From Gracilaria domingensis (taxonomy: Eukaryota; Rhodophyta; Florideophyceae; Gracilariales; Gracilariaceae), in assembly GCA_022539475.1 (NCBI GenBank), contig VCMS01000022.1:310001-374000 (forward strand): a DNA stretch of 64,000 nt, in the 5' to 3' direction. The translations under genes were made by a program, and so were the position numbers. Positions 1 through 15,000 of this stretch are shown here, piece after piece; the first letter of the stretch is position 1, and the number at the start of each line of letters is the position of its first letter. The notes below the pieces were generated by a model. That model searched no databases, was not told the DNA's origin, and saw only the letters and a list, made by a program, of their open reading frames with translations.

Positions 1-2
1 CA

Positions 3-3000
3 ATGGAACATGTGACAATCGACGCTATGGGATGGGTTCAAACAGCTAACCGCGTACTTATGATCAACGGCAGAACGACCTTTACCCCTGTTTCAATACT
101 TTCAGCCCTCTTCGGGGGCATGCTGAGCAATTCAAAGCGATATGAGCAGACCGAGAGAGAAACTCACAGCGCGGAAGGAGCAGTATGTCTCTTATCAACT
201 CTACATCTTTTACTGGAGCTAGATATATCACGGAGACCGATAGATCAATCAAGCGGTACCATTTCAGCGACCTTGAGCGCAAACCAATCCGCTAATACGG
301 CAGTGGAGAAGGAACATTCTCCGGAAGTCAGTAGTGGTCATGGCACCCTTTCTCATGCTGCTAGGTCTTTTCTTGGGGAAAGAGTCGTCGCTGCGGAGGA
401 AGATGGTGACGAGGGTCGCATTGCTACTGGTACTGTTTACCACGCTTGCGAAGAATACGCGAAGAGAACTGGGGAGAAAGAAGGAATAATTGGGCTACTA
501 GTTCGTCTCTTTGAGTCAGCCGGGCGTCATTTCTCACAGGAGTCAGCGGATGAGTCCGTTGTTTCAATTTCGGAAGGTACCTTGCCTTGCCCACCTGATG
601 AGTCTGATGATTGTTCTGACAGTCCGCCGCTGCGCCAAGACTCCTCCACGTTCCCTACAGACCAGGTAGACACTAGATACCGAGATTTCTTTGGCACTGG
701 AATTGCTGTTGGTTTAAACAGTGATGTGTTTGTAGAACAAAACGAAAGAATTGAACTGCACAAAGAGGTCGCTGCCCTAGCGCTAGATACCCTTGGGAAA
801 TGGCTGGAGAAAGCTCGTTCTATTCGAAGATACAAGGATCTAGACATTATTCGAATTGCCGGTCGTATCTGCTGTAGTGCCAGTGTTTTCGTGTTCAACT
901 CATCGTCAGCAAGTTTCGACTTGCGAGCTGCTATGGTGGATTTCGGGTCTTTCATCGGTCCAGAGTTGAGGAAACACATAGACCATTATCCTGTTGAAAT
1001 AAGGAGGGTTCATGTTGAACACCTTATCAAGACGTTGACCGAAACTTGCCAGAGAACGAATCCTGTACTTTCAGGAGTGATGGGTTCTTTCCAAGCTGAG
1101 GCCGTTGTGAATCTCTGGAATTTGTTCGAGTCGCGTGGAAACCAAAATGAAACCAGGCCTGAAAAGCAGGAAGATGTTCAAGGTCTGAGCACTGATAACG
1201 TCCTATCGCTCATACTTGCCGTGATATCGGAGCGAAACACACATAAGCTCATGGAATGCATAGTGGAATATCTGAGAAACATGGTCGTCCCAGACAAGAC
1301 TTCAGATGTCTCAGTGAATCACGTTGCAGCGTCGTTGCTGTTACTCAGTTATAGTGCTTCGATGTCTTTAAGAATACCTGAGGATCTTGATATCCATCGC
1401 ATAGCATTCGGAGCTCTTTACCGCAAGGATTCTGACCTCGCCCCCGAGCCGTCATATCCTGAGATACTTCCGGAAAAGGCAGAGATTAGGGTTCTTGCGT
1501 GTCATAGAGCTTTTGCGGAGGCGCATCGAGCTAACCGGGTTTGGGAGGTGGTCAGAGATGCACCAGGGATCATTGAGAATATCTGTGCGAGATGCTGTTC
1601 ACAGTTAGAGCGGGATTTACAATTTCTGTCGCGCTTTTCAGTGTCCTCGACTGGAACTGATTATGTTCAAGAAGCTTCAGCGCTGAATAGCATGAGGCAA
1701 TTCTTTCACTTGTACTGGTCATATATGATGATGGTCAGGATTCTCCATCCAGTGCAAGTTGGCAATGACACTGGTAGATTGTTTGATACTATCACATGTG
1801 AAAAGACAAGTGCGTTTGAAATCCTGTCTCCTTTTATGGTTGAAAAAGCATCAAGGGAGTTTCATTGCTTTGAAGTCATGAAGAACGTCTTGCAAGACAA
1901 GTCGTCACCGTTTCCGATTCTATACTCTTTGGAATGTGTTCTTCTGTACAATTGCAAACGTCCGCATGTTAGGATTATTGAAAACGCCAAGTGGATTCTC
2001 ACCACTGTTTTGCGAACATGTTTGGACTGCATTGCCAATACCGTATACAATGAGCCAACCGACAATTATATACGACTTCTAAATGCCTTCCAAAGACCGC
2101 CTGACGATGAAATCAAGAAAGGAAGGGTTGGAAATACAGATAGAATATCTATCTTTATGAAGAACTCCCAAGATATCCCAGTTTTCTCGGCACTTCAACA
2201 GATAATGTTTTACTTGAGGAATGTTGGATCTGGGAAGACTCCTCTTGTTCTTTCCAGCGTTTTTCTGTCGTCTTCAGAGTTCCTCAACCACATTCCTCGG
2301 ACCCAATTGGAGTCAATGCGAGATCTCGTTGTACAGGTTGCTAGTCATATCATATTTGTTCCGCAGTTTAGTGCTGAACTTGCGGCATCTATGTGGGAAT
2401 TTATTGATACATTTTTGCGTCTCAGCTTCCATTCGGAATCTGAAGAAGAGAAAGATAATAAGACCGTTATATCTTTCATCGCTCGAGTTTGTGGGTTTGC
2501 AAAACTAGCTGAACGGAACAATACTTCACCTCGTGTTATTCGCGCACTTTGCATGTTTGCTCGTGACACAGCTTCGCTGGATGGTTTAGATGAAGTTCTG
2601 CAGTTTGTTTCATTCCAAAGTAAGATTCCTGAAGGTGTGGCAAAAGGTGAACTTAAAAGTTGGTTAAGTGCAGCCTTGCCCCAAGTGTCTTTAGCTACTC
2701 TTCTTTCCTGTCTGCTAGTGCCCACAGATGAATCCGCAGTTGCCGTTTCTCTTCATGGAGAATCCTTTGCATTCTTGACTGAGGCATCTCAGAAGTCAAG
2801 TGTATGGAGAAGGGCTCTATTGACCGGATTGAAGCAGGTGTATGACGCTGACTCTTTGGTTTGGCAGAAGATGGTTGTGCGGTCTATAGTGGAATCTGCT
2901 ACACTGAACGATGGAGTGTTATCAGTAATTGAGAAGGTTGTGGGTATGGATGATTCCGTACTTGCTGCCAATCTATTGCGAGACCTTTTTCAGGCGAGTT

Positions 3001-6000
3001 GCAAAATTTTCGAGGAAGTATCTGAGGTCGGACTTGAAGGAAGACGTCGTATTCTAAATTTTATTGTTCGTCTTACGATTTGCTACGGACTTGTATCTGC
3101 AAGATGTAGGGAACGAATTTCACCGGCTTACTTGGAGCCTGCCATGTTTGGATTCCTTTCTCATGCTCTTGAGAAGACGTCAAACAGTTTACTTGTCTCA
3201 CCTGTGAGTATCGACGCAAAGCATCTGGTGCTGTTCATTTGTCAGTTGTTAGGTTGCATAGAGAGGGGTCTTTCGAGTCCGGCAGGAGAGCAAACAAATT
3301 CTGTTAATCATGACACATCTGGACCAGAGAAGAAGCAAAGCAATGGGGGCTCTTCTTTGGATTCTGCCACGACCATGATGTCTCTCCTAAGAAAGAGTGC
3401 CTCCAGACCACAAGACTCCAAGGACGCAGAAGTGCACCCTCTATGCACATATACATCCACCGGAAGCCAATTTGTAGAACAACATTGGTACTTTTGCTAT
3501 ACATGCGAACTCTCTGGTTCAGAAGGTGTGTGTTCCACATGTGCTCGAGTATGTCATCGTGATTGCGAAGTGGCATATAGCAAGTTTAGCCGCTTTTTCT
3601 GTGACTGTGGGGCTGGATCTGATCCTCGACAAGATTCTGCTTCGCACGGAATCGCGTCCTCCGAAGATGTCGATGGGAGCAATGTGAACTCTCAAGATCG
3701 TACTTCACAACGGCAACAGCTACCAAGTTCACGCCCTCGGAAGCGGAAGTTGTGCGAGTGTCTAAGGAACACTGATAATGCAGAAGCCAAAGGAGACAGC
3801 ACGACTGAAGTCATGAAAGACACTCCAAGTATTCCGGAAGTTCGTGAGGTTTTGCTCGAATCTGAACTTCAAGAAGTTTTAGCGAAAGAACTGCATGTAC
3901 TGAGTACTGAGGAAAACTCGTTAAGATGGAAACATCGGAAAGGAATAGAGGAAGCTTTCCGAGCAGCCCTTAATGATTCGGTGAACATTCTCACTAGAAC
4001 CGCACTCTACCTGACTAAGGAGCTGGAGGGTACTCATGTCAAAAGGGAACGTGATGGGAACTGGATGCCGTTGTCAGAGGCCTCTATCGCAGTTTCAAGC
4101 ATGTTAAGGGGGAAAGATGTTGTGGGCATGGCCGCGCAAGATCATTCAGCCGTGTCTACAAAACTTCTTCGACCAGATTCGTTTGATGCGCGACGACCGA
4201 AAGACCCTTCGTCAACCCTCCGAGTCAGCTCTGCCCATCACAGGTCATTAATCGCCCATAGCAGCTTTGCAAGAATTATTGCAGTGGTGGAGAAATCGAA
4301 CTCTATCGAGTTTGTTGACGCCTCAGAGGAGCTGTTTTTAGACGATGGTGTATCAGAGAAGCTTGTCTCTCGCGTGTTTCGTAAGGTCAGCGTCCCTTTT
4401 GAAGTACAACATATTATGTTTCATCCATCCAACTCGAACATTCTGCTCGTGGTCGGAAAGGAAAAAGTGTGTGTTTTTGTCAAAGCTGGGGGTAGTTCTA
4501 ACTCTTCATGGACACGCATGGATGTTGAAGTTGGGCTTTCGGAGTTCATGGGGTACGATGGAGAAAATAAGCTCCTTAACGTGACATGGATCGATGAGGA
4601 TGCTACACTCCTTCTCGTCGTCACGACTGACTTCGTCAAGATATTTGACGTCGCTGTTGACACCTTTTGTCCATGCTTTTTTGCGAGAACTCCTTCAGAA
4701 GACGTTGTGGACCATAGCGACAATCCAGAGAATGCTGTCGAGAGTAGTAAATCCAGCCCTGAGAAGAAAAGAATCGTCGCCGCTTCGTTTGCGAGAGATC
4801 ATTTGGTAAGTTGGAAAGAGCATTTCTTTGTTTTTGTTCTAACATCCGATTGCAAAGTGTTTGTTACCAAGTCGAAGAGGAATCAGGCGACATCGCCCGT
4901 CTTTGAGTTTTGCTTCCATGCCAAAGACGTTTCGGTTGAGAGCTCCTGTGTCATCAATAACATGATATATTATGCTGAGGAATCAATGTTCATCATAACC
5001 TTTGCAAATGGAAACATTTTGTGCCTTTCCTTCTCTGTTAGAAGTCGGTATGATGAACTATACGTGATGGTCCAAGATGCGCAGATTTTTAATTCTGTGT
5101 TTGAACCTGGTTCCATGTTTGAAATTAGTCAAGTCAGAGGACTAGAACGAACTCTGTGTTTCTGTGAAGAACAGAATACCGTGAATTGCATCGGGTCTCT
5201 CATGTTCGAAGATAAGAAAGTTGTGATGAAATCATGTTCCACCCCGTCAACATCTTCTGTTCTTGGCTTTTGTTGTTACAGTGCATCTGCATTCAGAGGG
5301 GAACCTGCCAGAGCTGGGGCACTTTTTCTTTTGAATGACGGAAGCGTTCATCGTCTGGATGTTGGCTCTGGTCGAAAGCGACTCCAGATGCCGCAGCAAG
5401 CATTGATATCAGCCATCACAGATCGCCAAAGAAAGTGGACAAGATCTACTTCATGCGACCAGTTAAACACTCGATATGGCGGGAGTTCAGTTCCGCCTGC
5501 AGTTGGATTCTTTGAGAAGTGCCGTCTTGTATCTGATTCCGTAAGAATAGAACGCGTGGATGATAATCCAAAGAGTGCGGTTGACCACGAAAGGATGAGC
5601 GTGATTCTGGCAGGTAGCGGAAGCGATTGTATTGTGGGCCCTGCCGAGAACCAGCCTTTTCGCTTTGCCGCAGTCGTTGAAAACCAAGCTCTTGTTCTTG
5701 TTGGAGCTCGAATGCGTTTTGGTGGAACTGAGCGATCTCGCCATAGAGTGCCCACGGAAGTGAAGGTCTTCAATCGGACTGTTAGATGGAACGCGCGCAA
5801 TGGAGTGAAGAGGTGGCTTGATATTCCGTTCTCCATTCCGGAGAGTATGAAGTCCCCTCATAAAGTGACCTTCGAACTTTTCCCGAGACGACTGAACAGG
5901 GAGGGAAGATTAAAGGTTGACGGTTTATGTGCCATTGATGCCCTTGAGCTCTATGCTGTGAGCAACATCGAGTTCACAGAGCGAAAGCTGCTTCATGAGA

Positions 6001-9000
6001 AGACCAAGAGCGAGAATCAGCATACCGGGAAAGAAAAGGAAGATGATATATATGAAGACCTTCGAAACGTAGTGGCCAATATGAAGGACAGCAATACGGC
6101 TCTATCTTGTCATCCAAAGGAAGAAATGTCCGGCGAACAAAGAGCTCTTTTAACAGTACTTGGTTGCATAGAAAGACAGTCGTTTCTTTCTTCCTCACAA
6201 GCGGGTTTACTAATGTCTGAGATGAACAATATGTGGTCGAAGGTCTTTCTGGGACCCAAGTTCTTTGATCAAACTTTCCTGGATTACATGGTTCAACCTT
6301 GTCTAACACTTAGTCTTCCAGAACTCATGAAACCATATTCCGCTACATTGGAAGGCTCTGGTTCAAACGTATTGCAAGCATTTTCCAGTGGGGCGCGTTC
6401 CATGGTGTCGAAGGAGGTCGCCGCTTCGTACGCAAATGGCAATCATGATGCCCAAGGCTCTTCGTACGCTTATTGCCATGTTCCGCTACATTGGAAGGCT
6501 CTGGTTCAAACGTATTGCAGCATTTCCAGTGGGGCGCGTTCCATGGTGTCGAAGGAGGTCGCCGCTTCGTACGCAAATGGAATCACTCCGCACTTCGTCT
6601 GCATCGAAAAGGCCTCTTCGTAGCCGCAACTCTGGCAAGATCTCTCTTTGCTGTGAGCGTTACGCTCTCCGCAATCAGCGCCGAAAATTGGGCGAAATCA
6701 TACGATAGAACAATGCCGAAAGCAGAACACTTGTTGTTACTTCTGAAAGGATATCTGGCCATGGGACGGAGTGGAAGGCTTTTGTGTCGATCTCTAGAAG
6801 GCGTGACTGTCAATGCCGTAGACGTGTTTATGGCATTGAGCATTCGACGCAGCATCCTTGCTGATAATGTAGAGGCTCTTGATGCTACAAGTGTTATGGT
6901 TGAAATGCTATGTTCTTTTGATCAGAGACTTAGGCTTTGTACTGCTCAAAGGCTGACTGAGCTCTTTGACCGATTGAACTGTACTGTTTGGGTCTCGACT
7001 ACGCCCTTCGAGTCAGTCCTTACATATGCTCTTGTTCGTTTGCTCAAGCCTGAGAAGGTAAGAGCTGATGTAACCGGAAGTCGTTCTAGTCAGGATGATG
7101 ACAGCACAGGGTCCGACGAGCCCCCCCGCTGGGCATACCGCTGTGACAGCTGTGGTGAAGTATGTAATCAGGAGTGGTGGCATTGTGCAGACTGTGAGGA
7201 TTTTGACTTGTGCACTAAATGCTTGCGAAGCTCTTCTCTTTGCGTTTCAGATACTCACAAGGAATCGCATATCCTTATGAAAGGAACTATGGAGCAAGAC
7301 GTGGATGGACAGGTATTAAACAGTGCTGACATCATTGAAAGCACTACAGTTGGAGAAAGGGCGCAGGGCACTTTAAGCATAATAGTCACTAAGATTTTGG
7401 AACAGGTCATGGCAGAAGAGAACAGCAACACCCACTGGAGGTATCTTGATGCAGCTGAAGCAATATCCCAGCTTCTTGGTTCAGGTAGTCCCTCTTCTGT
7501 GAAGCTGTGTCGTTTGAAAGCCCTGTTCACCTCTTCTTTTCCATCTCTGCTCCGACAGTTGTCTGAATCTACTGGGAATGACTATCATAATGCGAAAATT
7601 GGAGGTGACGGTGTCATCACGGTGACTCCTCGATGTGCAGATATATTCATACTTATGCTTAGTATCCTACTTTGCGCATCTGGAAGCGGCATGGCCTATT
7701 TTGTACACAGAAACGATATTCCGAACATGTTATTCTCTCTTCTGGAGAAGATGCATCCTAAGCTACAAGAGCTGGCATTTCACGTATCATCAAATGATGC
7801 TAGTGTTGCGAAGCGACTCCTGAACACCGATATCATGTCTAGAAGCGTTTGGAATAAGGCACAATCTGGAGCTCCATATCAGATCCTTTCCAGACGGAAA
7901 AGTAACAGGGATGAAAGTCTTTCGGAAGTGCTCGCCGCTGGCGAGAGTCTTGGATCTCCAAATTATACTTTTATCAATATTATGATTGAAGTGTTGCAAG
8001 TGCTTGAGTTTTCTTTTAGATCAGCTGCAAACACCTCAATTCTGGGACAGATGAAACGCTTTCCGCGGAAAATTTTATGCGATATCATCAACTTCTGCGA
8101 CTCTTGTCAAAGCAGACATGACCCCACGCTGCTCAAAACATTGTCTGGATCTTCTGAGAAATTACTATGTGTTCTGTCTATGGACAACACTGATGAATTG
8201 AACGACGTCCTGAACAGATATCTCTACCGTGACCAGAGTAAGAGGTTGAAAAATGTAGTTTTAGAAAGAGGGCCCAACAAGCTATCCATGTCATACGAAT
8301 CAGCTCTGGAAGTTGCGTTGCTGTTGGGGAACATACTCAAAGCAGCTCGGAGACATCCAGAAACCTGGAGGAACTACACAATTGCCGATGAAAACATTCA
8401 CTATGTATTGTACGAAGTGACAAAGATTTCCTCTGGAGACCTTCAGTCTGCTGCCCTGCAGCTTTTGGCTGCGTCTTTTTCTCCTTCTACAGAGTATGCT
8501 AGCAGGGTACTGAAGTCGAAGGTTATACTGAACTTTGAACAGAGAGTGAAGTCTCATTTGGATCAGGAGTTAAGGGCGACGTCTTTCAAACTGAGCTCTG
8601 AGGATGAAAGTGGGACACAGAGCGCCGAACGTGTCTTTGAAGATCTCCTTCGAAAATCCACAAGTCTTACAGAAGTATTTCCGGCAGCTTTTACAAACGA
8701 TGGATACGCATTGGTTCACTTTTTGCTCTTCGAAATAATGTTAAGGTCTCATAACAAGTCCTCAAGGTTAGCAGCCTCCGACGTTCTAACTTTTGCGATG
8801 GTTCGCGCTGCTGCAAATGTTACCGCTTTTGGGGATTTGATTGGAGAACTTCACAACGGTTTAAAGAAGGCTTTAGGACTCATGCCATACACTGGTAGCA
8901 TATCTGATGGGATAATGACTTGCTTGCGCCTTTTTGTCATGTGTTGTCAAAGCGGAAAGTTTGGACCAATGAGTGAGACGTACCTCGCCTCACTGCTAAC

Positions 9001-12000
9001 TGATATATCTAAGCTTCTAATGGAGAGCTGCAACCAGCTCAATTCGCATCCAAACTCTCGCCTGTATGGAAAATTGTCATCTATTCTTGATATTGGTGGC
9101 TACTATCTCGAAGCGGACCCATGCCTGACATGTGCAGCAACAACTTGGGAGTCTTCTGAAGTTCTCGAATCTCGTCTGGAGACTATAAAGGTTGAGACAA
9201 AGTATACGGATTGTGCAATAATGCACCGTTTGTTGGCTCCACACGAGATATATAATGTAAGATTGAAAGTCGTCGACCCTCGCCGAACGAGACGTGCTAA
9301 GGAGATTGAAGTGTATTACTCGTCGCGAGCTGTTTCTGACGCGGCGGAGTTGAAAGCCCAATCTCATCCATGGAAGAAGCTCGATTTCTTTGACTTAACA
9401 CCACGGACAACAGAATCTGGTCTTGGCTTTCTAGTGCCGATTCAGGCTGCCAATATCAAGTTCGAGTTTTCTGAGTTCTACGATGCTGTCGAACTTCAGC
9501 ACACATCTGCTGGCACAGAATCGGATCAAAACGATGTTGGCTCTTCTTCTGGTATGAATGAAATTGGCAGAGGTAATAGAATGACCGAGAGTCTGCAATG
9601 TCCACGCTGTTCAAGACCAGTTACTGATCGTCATGGAATATGTCGAAATTGTCACGAAAACGCATACCAATGTCGGCAGTGTCGAAATATCAATTATGAG
9701 AATCTGGATGGCTTTCTATGCAATGAATGCGGGTATTGCAAACATGGGCGATTTGAGTTTTCCGTTTTGGGGAAGCCCGCTTACATAATTGAACCCGTGC
9801 TTAACGATGAAGACCGCCGAAGATCGTCGGAGTTGATTGAAAGAGAAACTGCAAACGTTCACAGATGTATGGAACAATTAACAAGAATTCGATCCACGAT
9901 TATACGATCGCTTGCGACAGGTTCTCCCGAAGACCAGATGAGAGAGAAGGGCAAAGGTCCTGGTACTTCTCGCATATCCCTGGGCGATGTAGTTCCACCA
10001 CGAACAGAACTGGCTATGCTTGAGGCTTTATTAGAAGGACAAGTTTCGCAAGAAGTGGAAGAAGCTGCTAACTCCACCCAAGGTGGTGTGAGTATAACAG
10101 AAGATGTTCTTGGAGATGGGAACGGTTCTGTTGAAGTACATGAGAGAGAACAAAGCCATCAAACTGGGTCAAATAGTGGGTCACCTTTGAATCGAGCACG
10201 GCGTACGGAACCGCCCCAAAGCAGTCCTCCAGTTGAATCGAGCACCATCAGTAAGACCACATCTGTTTTGTCCACCTTGTACTCCAAAGAATGTCGGGCT
10301 ATTTATACAGGTATGAGCAGAGGGGTTCGAGTTTTGACTATGACAAGAGCTGAGCTTGTGAGATATGCGAACTCGATTGATGAGAATCGCCTAAAACATG
10401 CAAACAATTTGTCTCTGGCTTCCGTGGACGACGACTATCATCCCTTCGTGCATGTGAGAAGTGAAAAGCTGGATTCCGTCCATCGTGTCCGACCATGTTG
10501 TTACACTTGTACGCAAGCTTTCGTAGCGAGTTGTGTTAAACTACTCGGTGCAATAGTTGGCGAGAAGATGGTTTCCACTCCGCCGGGCTTTTCCTCTCAG
10601 CTAGTTACGCATGTCTTGCGAGTGTACTCGCAATGCGAGAAGGATGAAGTTCGAGTCGATATTCGAAATTTAATCACAAACCTTGTTCGGGATAACGAGC
10701 CCGCAACCAAGCTTGTGTGCGATGAGCTTGCGCGCAAGATTTCATTCTGCATCGAGTCTTGGGAAACTGTAGATCCCCATACCGTGGCACAGTTTGACAT
10801 TGGGATTTTGGAATCTATATCTCGACTCGATGATGATTGCTGGGAAGAGCGGCTTCGTTTGGTTATGACTATCCTTTTCAAAGCGTCAAGGAAGGCTTTG
10901 ACATGTTCTTCAGTAGCAGAAAGTATCATACTACCTTGCTTACAGGCGGCGTTAAGAGTACTGAGAGAAGATGTAGGACTTTCTATCCAGACCGATGATA
11001 GCTCTGACGCTCCCGCTCTCAATGGAACGACATCTTCAAACGGGCAAGTATTTGGTTTTCAAGTGAATAATGGTAGTATCGAGTTGCAGGACCAAACAAA
11101 CAACCTTGAAGCTCGCAGATTCTCAAGGGATGGTGAGCAGTTCCAAGAAGCGGAAAGTAGCCAAGGCGGCAATGAAGAACAGAGTAACGATGAAGCCCCG
11201 TGTAATAATCGTGAGAACGGAGACTCAAGCAATGCAAGATCCGAAAGTGAAGAGGATTCTCAATCCTGTCGAAACATGGAAGTATACCCTACTGTAACTA
11301 GTTCATCCACAAACAGAGAAGGTATATTCGCGTCTGGGGAACTACGAGGTGGCGTTGGACCTGGGCACACCACAATCTCAGAGGCGACGATGTCAGTCCA
11401 AGAAGTTAGAAACGTGCTCGAGGATGTACATGACAGAGGCCTCGTGACAGCAGACATATCGGAATGGTTGAAAGGGAATTACTCTCAGACAGCATGGTTC
11501 CAAGGATTAGCACATGAAAGGCTTTCAGTTGAAGGTAGTAAGAAGCTGTCTGGCACAGAAAAAGAACGTAGTCTCCTTTTGGAATGCTTCCGCGTTTGGA
11601 AGACCATCGCTAATGGTGTGCGTTCTGAGAAGCAGACGCCCCTCAAGATATTGTCCTTTGAACAGAACAACTGGATCGTGCGTTTAATGTTGTTTACCCC
11701 GTGCACCTCGGTGAGAAAGGAATGCTGTGCGCTTCTTAAGCTGCTTTGCAACGAGGAAGAAAGCCTTCGACTGCAGCTACTTGACGTGCTCACGGGAGAT
11801 TCTTTAAATCTCGCTACTACGGTGGATGACATGTCCCAGCAGTTCTTTGATCTCCTCGAAAACATGCTCGAGCCCGAAAGCTACCGTCTGTATTTAATAT
11901 CGACCGGCTTCTTGCCTCGTCTCACAAGTCTTATTCGCTCAATGGCGGAAAGATTAGTTATCTCAGAGGTAGAATCAGATTCCTCAACGCGACTCATGAG

Positions 12001-15000
12001 CTTCATGGAAGGGTACTCTCTGAAACGCTTGGTTTCTGTGTTGAGCCTCTTTATTGATGTCATTCCATCCCAGCAAACGGACCTTCGGGAGAAACTTTTC
12101 GGTGGGGATAGGAACCCCATCGTGTCATCTTTGCAAAGGGCTTACTTATGCTTGCGAAAGCTTATCTCCATGAGGACTACCCTGACTGAAGAGTGCGCAT
12201 CTCGTTTGTGCGAAATTCTTTTATCTAGTAGATTTCTGTTCTTTGGGCCGTCTATTTTGCCAGTCGTCTCTGCATGTGTCAAGGAGCTCAAAGCAGCAAA
12301 GAACCGGAACGATGCACAGGGGATTGCCATACTTTTGGAGGAACTATGCCTCATGCTATGCCCTGAACGCAAGGAAGCTACATGCATGTTGTCTCTGAAC
12401 AAAGCCCCAACCCAGGAGGAATTCATTCGAGGCAACATGGCCAGAAACCCATACATATCTTCTTCATTCGATGGACCTTTAATGCGGGACGTTAAGAACA
12501 AGATTTGTAGAGATCTCGATCTTCCTGGGTTATTAGAAGATGATTTTGCCATGGAGCTTTTGGTAGCTGGAAATCTGATCAAGCTTGACCTCCCCGTCAT
12601 GGGGGTTTATGAACATATCTGGCGTGGATCTGCAGCAGCAGCAATGGCTTCAAGCATTCAACCATCACAGCTTCCACGGGTCATGGGCTTGAGACGTGCA
12701 GGTCATTCTGCCAATCCTAGGAACAACGGAGGATTCTCAAGAATCGTATGGAACAGAGGAGGGGGCCTTGGCCCTCGGAGGTCTCCTCAGGAGCGAAGTG
12801 GAGAGTCGACTGGCAGGCAAGAAGACCAAGCAGAACCACCAATGGTAATTATATACCGCCTGTCCGGGTTAGATGGGGAAGCAACAGAACCTATCGTGGA
12901 GTCGCTGCCATCCGACAGTGTACATGATAATGATGAAGAAGACCAATTCCGCGACACCATCATTCTTGGGCAGGTTGGTGGTTTGGATGTCCTGTTCGAG
13001 CTTTTGTCTGTCGTTGAGTCTTGGGGAGATGATGTTGAAACCGCTGTGAGGGCTCCTGCCCTTCGGCTTCTGCTCGCGTCCTGTCAGGTCTCCCAGAACC
13101 GGGCCACACTTGCCAAGAGTTCGAACGCAGTGAGCACTTTGCTTGATTGTGCAGCTTCTGCTTTCGAACACGCGCAGGGAAGTCCTGCCGCGGTGAAGTC
13201 TGCAGAATCGTTACTCATAGCAGCGGAACAAATTTTGGCGCAACAACGAAGCGATCTGGAAAACTGCTCGAGCGACAACCAAGATTCCATGCCCATTGGC
13301 TTGAATAGTCCTGAGGAGGTTATTTCGAGGGTTCGAGTTTTCCTTGGTAGGCTCTCGCTTGCAACGTCCCCAACGGCCGAAAACTCAATCTTACATCTTC
13401 TTCCTTTCCTGGTCCAAGGTAATCCGAGTGCCGTGGACCTAGTATTGCAGCATATGTGGTTTAACTGGGATTTGATTGATTCAGGCGACACAGAGCAGAA
13501 GAAAGCAAGGCAGCTTGGTACCGTACTACTTGCAATTCCGAGAGATATTCGAGGACACGACTTCATTGCACGGGCGGTACGCTCAGGACTGGCAGAAAGT
13601 GCAGTTTTGCAAATTGTAAGAAGATTTCCTATTCCCCGACAAGAAAGACGAACTGCGTGGCAGCAGTCTTTGGAGGGTCATGGTCCTCCTTTGATTCTTC
13701 GGCTTCTGACTGGGATAAACCTTTTCTTAGGTTCCGCTGAGAACAAGTTCCATACGAATGATGAACTTCGCGCCTGCTTCATGAATCAAGAAGAAATTAT
13801 ACCAGTTTTATGTCAGGTGGAAATGGCTGTTTCTGGGAATTCCGTCGGCTCGGCAGCTGAGGAACTTCTGGAGGCGCTATCTAGAGATCCACTTCTGAAG
13901 GAGAAGATTGATAAGGAGCGTGAGTCGATCAAGAATGCGAGACGAGAAGCAGCGCGCTTATCCAGGATGTCTATTTTAAGAGAAGCAGGGCTCAGTTTGG
14001 CTCCTACCAATCCGATCACAGAAGTTGACACGAACACTGCAGATGCCAAAGATTCTAGCGGTAATTCTGACACGTCGTTCTTGAAGCTTTTGGAGGAGCT
14101 TCCTGATGAAAACGGGCCGTCGTGTGTGGTGTGTGGAGATGGATTTCAGTGTCGACCGGAAGAAGCTTTAGGCTTTTACGTGCATTGCAGAAAAGTATCA
14201 TTGGATTACTTGTCGAGTGTTGATGATGGTTTAAATCGATCTCCAAGTGCTGAAAGAAGACCAGAAGACGTCAACGAAGAATCGAGATTGAATTTGGACG
14301 TCTGGGCGAATGGAAGTGCGAAAGGCAATTCAAGCACAGGTTCGAAGACGAGCAGCTCTTCATGTTTTACAACCGTCACCCACATGAACGCAATTCATCT
14401 TACATGCCACAAAGAAGCCGCACGGATGGACCGCAGCTCTCGCAGGGATGAGTGGGATGGTGCATCGCTTAGAAATTCGCAGACGCTGTGCAACAATATG
14501 TTTCCCGTGAGGCCACCAGCCAGTATGAAATCGGAAGGTGATGGAGAGCAATCGGGAACTATTAAGACTGCTAAATCGAGCTACTCTACGGCAGTTGAGG
14601 GGTATTTCAAGAGATTGTCTTCTCTTGGTCGCGTCAGTGTTCCGCAATCAAAGGCATTGCTTTATGATCTTGGCCGGAGTCTGTTGCGGTTTGCTGATGG
14701 CAGAAGTGCTGTGTTTTCGGCGTATTCTCAAGGTGGAGGTGCACATTCGAATGCATGTTTCATTCCCCACCTTGTTCAAATGGCCATATATATGATAGAA
14801 GTTTCAGCTCCAATCCGAAAAGCTGATCTCTTCACCGGAAACCCAACTTTGCAAACGATGGAAGAAGCACTATCGAAGTACCTGGGAGAAGATGAGCAAG
14901 GGGATCCCACGTACTACGTGGCGTCATCGCTGATCTTGCACGACGTCGATCAATGGAACAAAGCAGGAGTTAACTTTCTCCGACGCTGTATTCGAGAATG

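Noticed and set aside
6417-6557. Alternative intron between duplicated AGGT sites in the UBR4 repeat
   Set aside because: Its 141-bp length keeps the wrong frame and leads to the stop at 6623, so it cannot rescue the gene.
10597-11022. Antisense frames along the UBR4-like gene
   Set aside because: They mirror a strongly supported coding strand; none has a domain.
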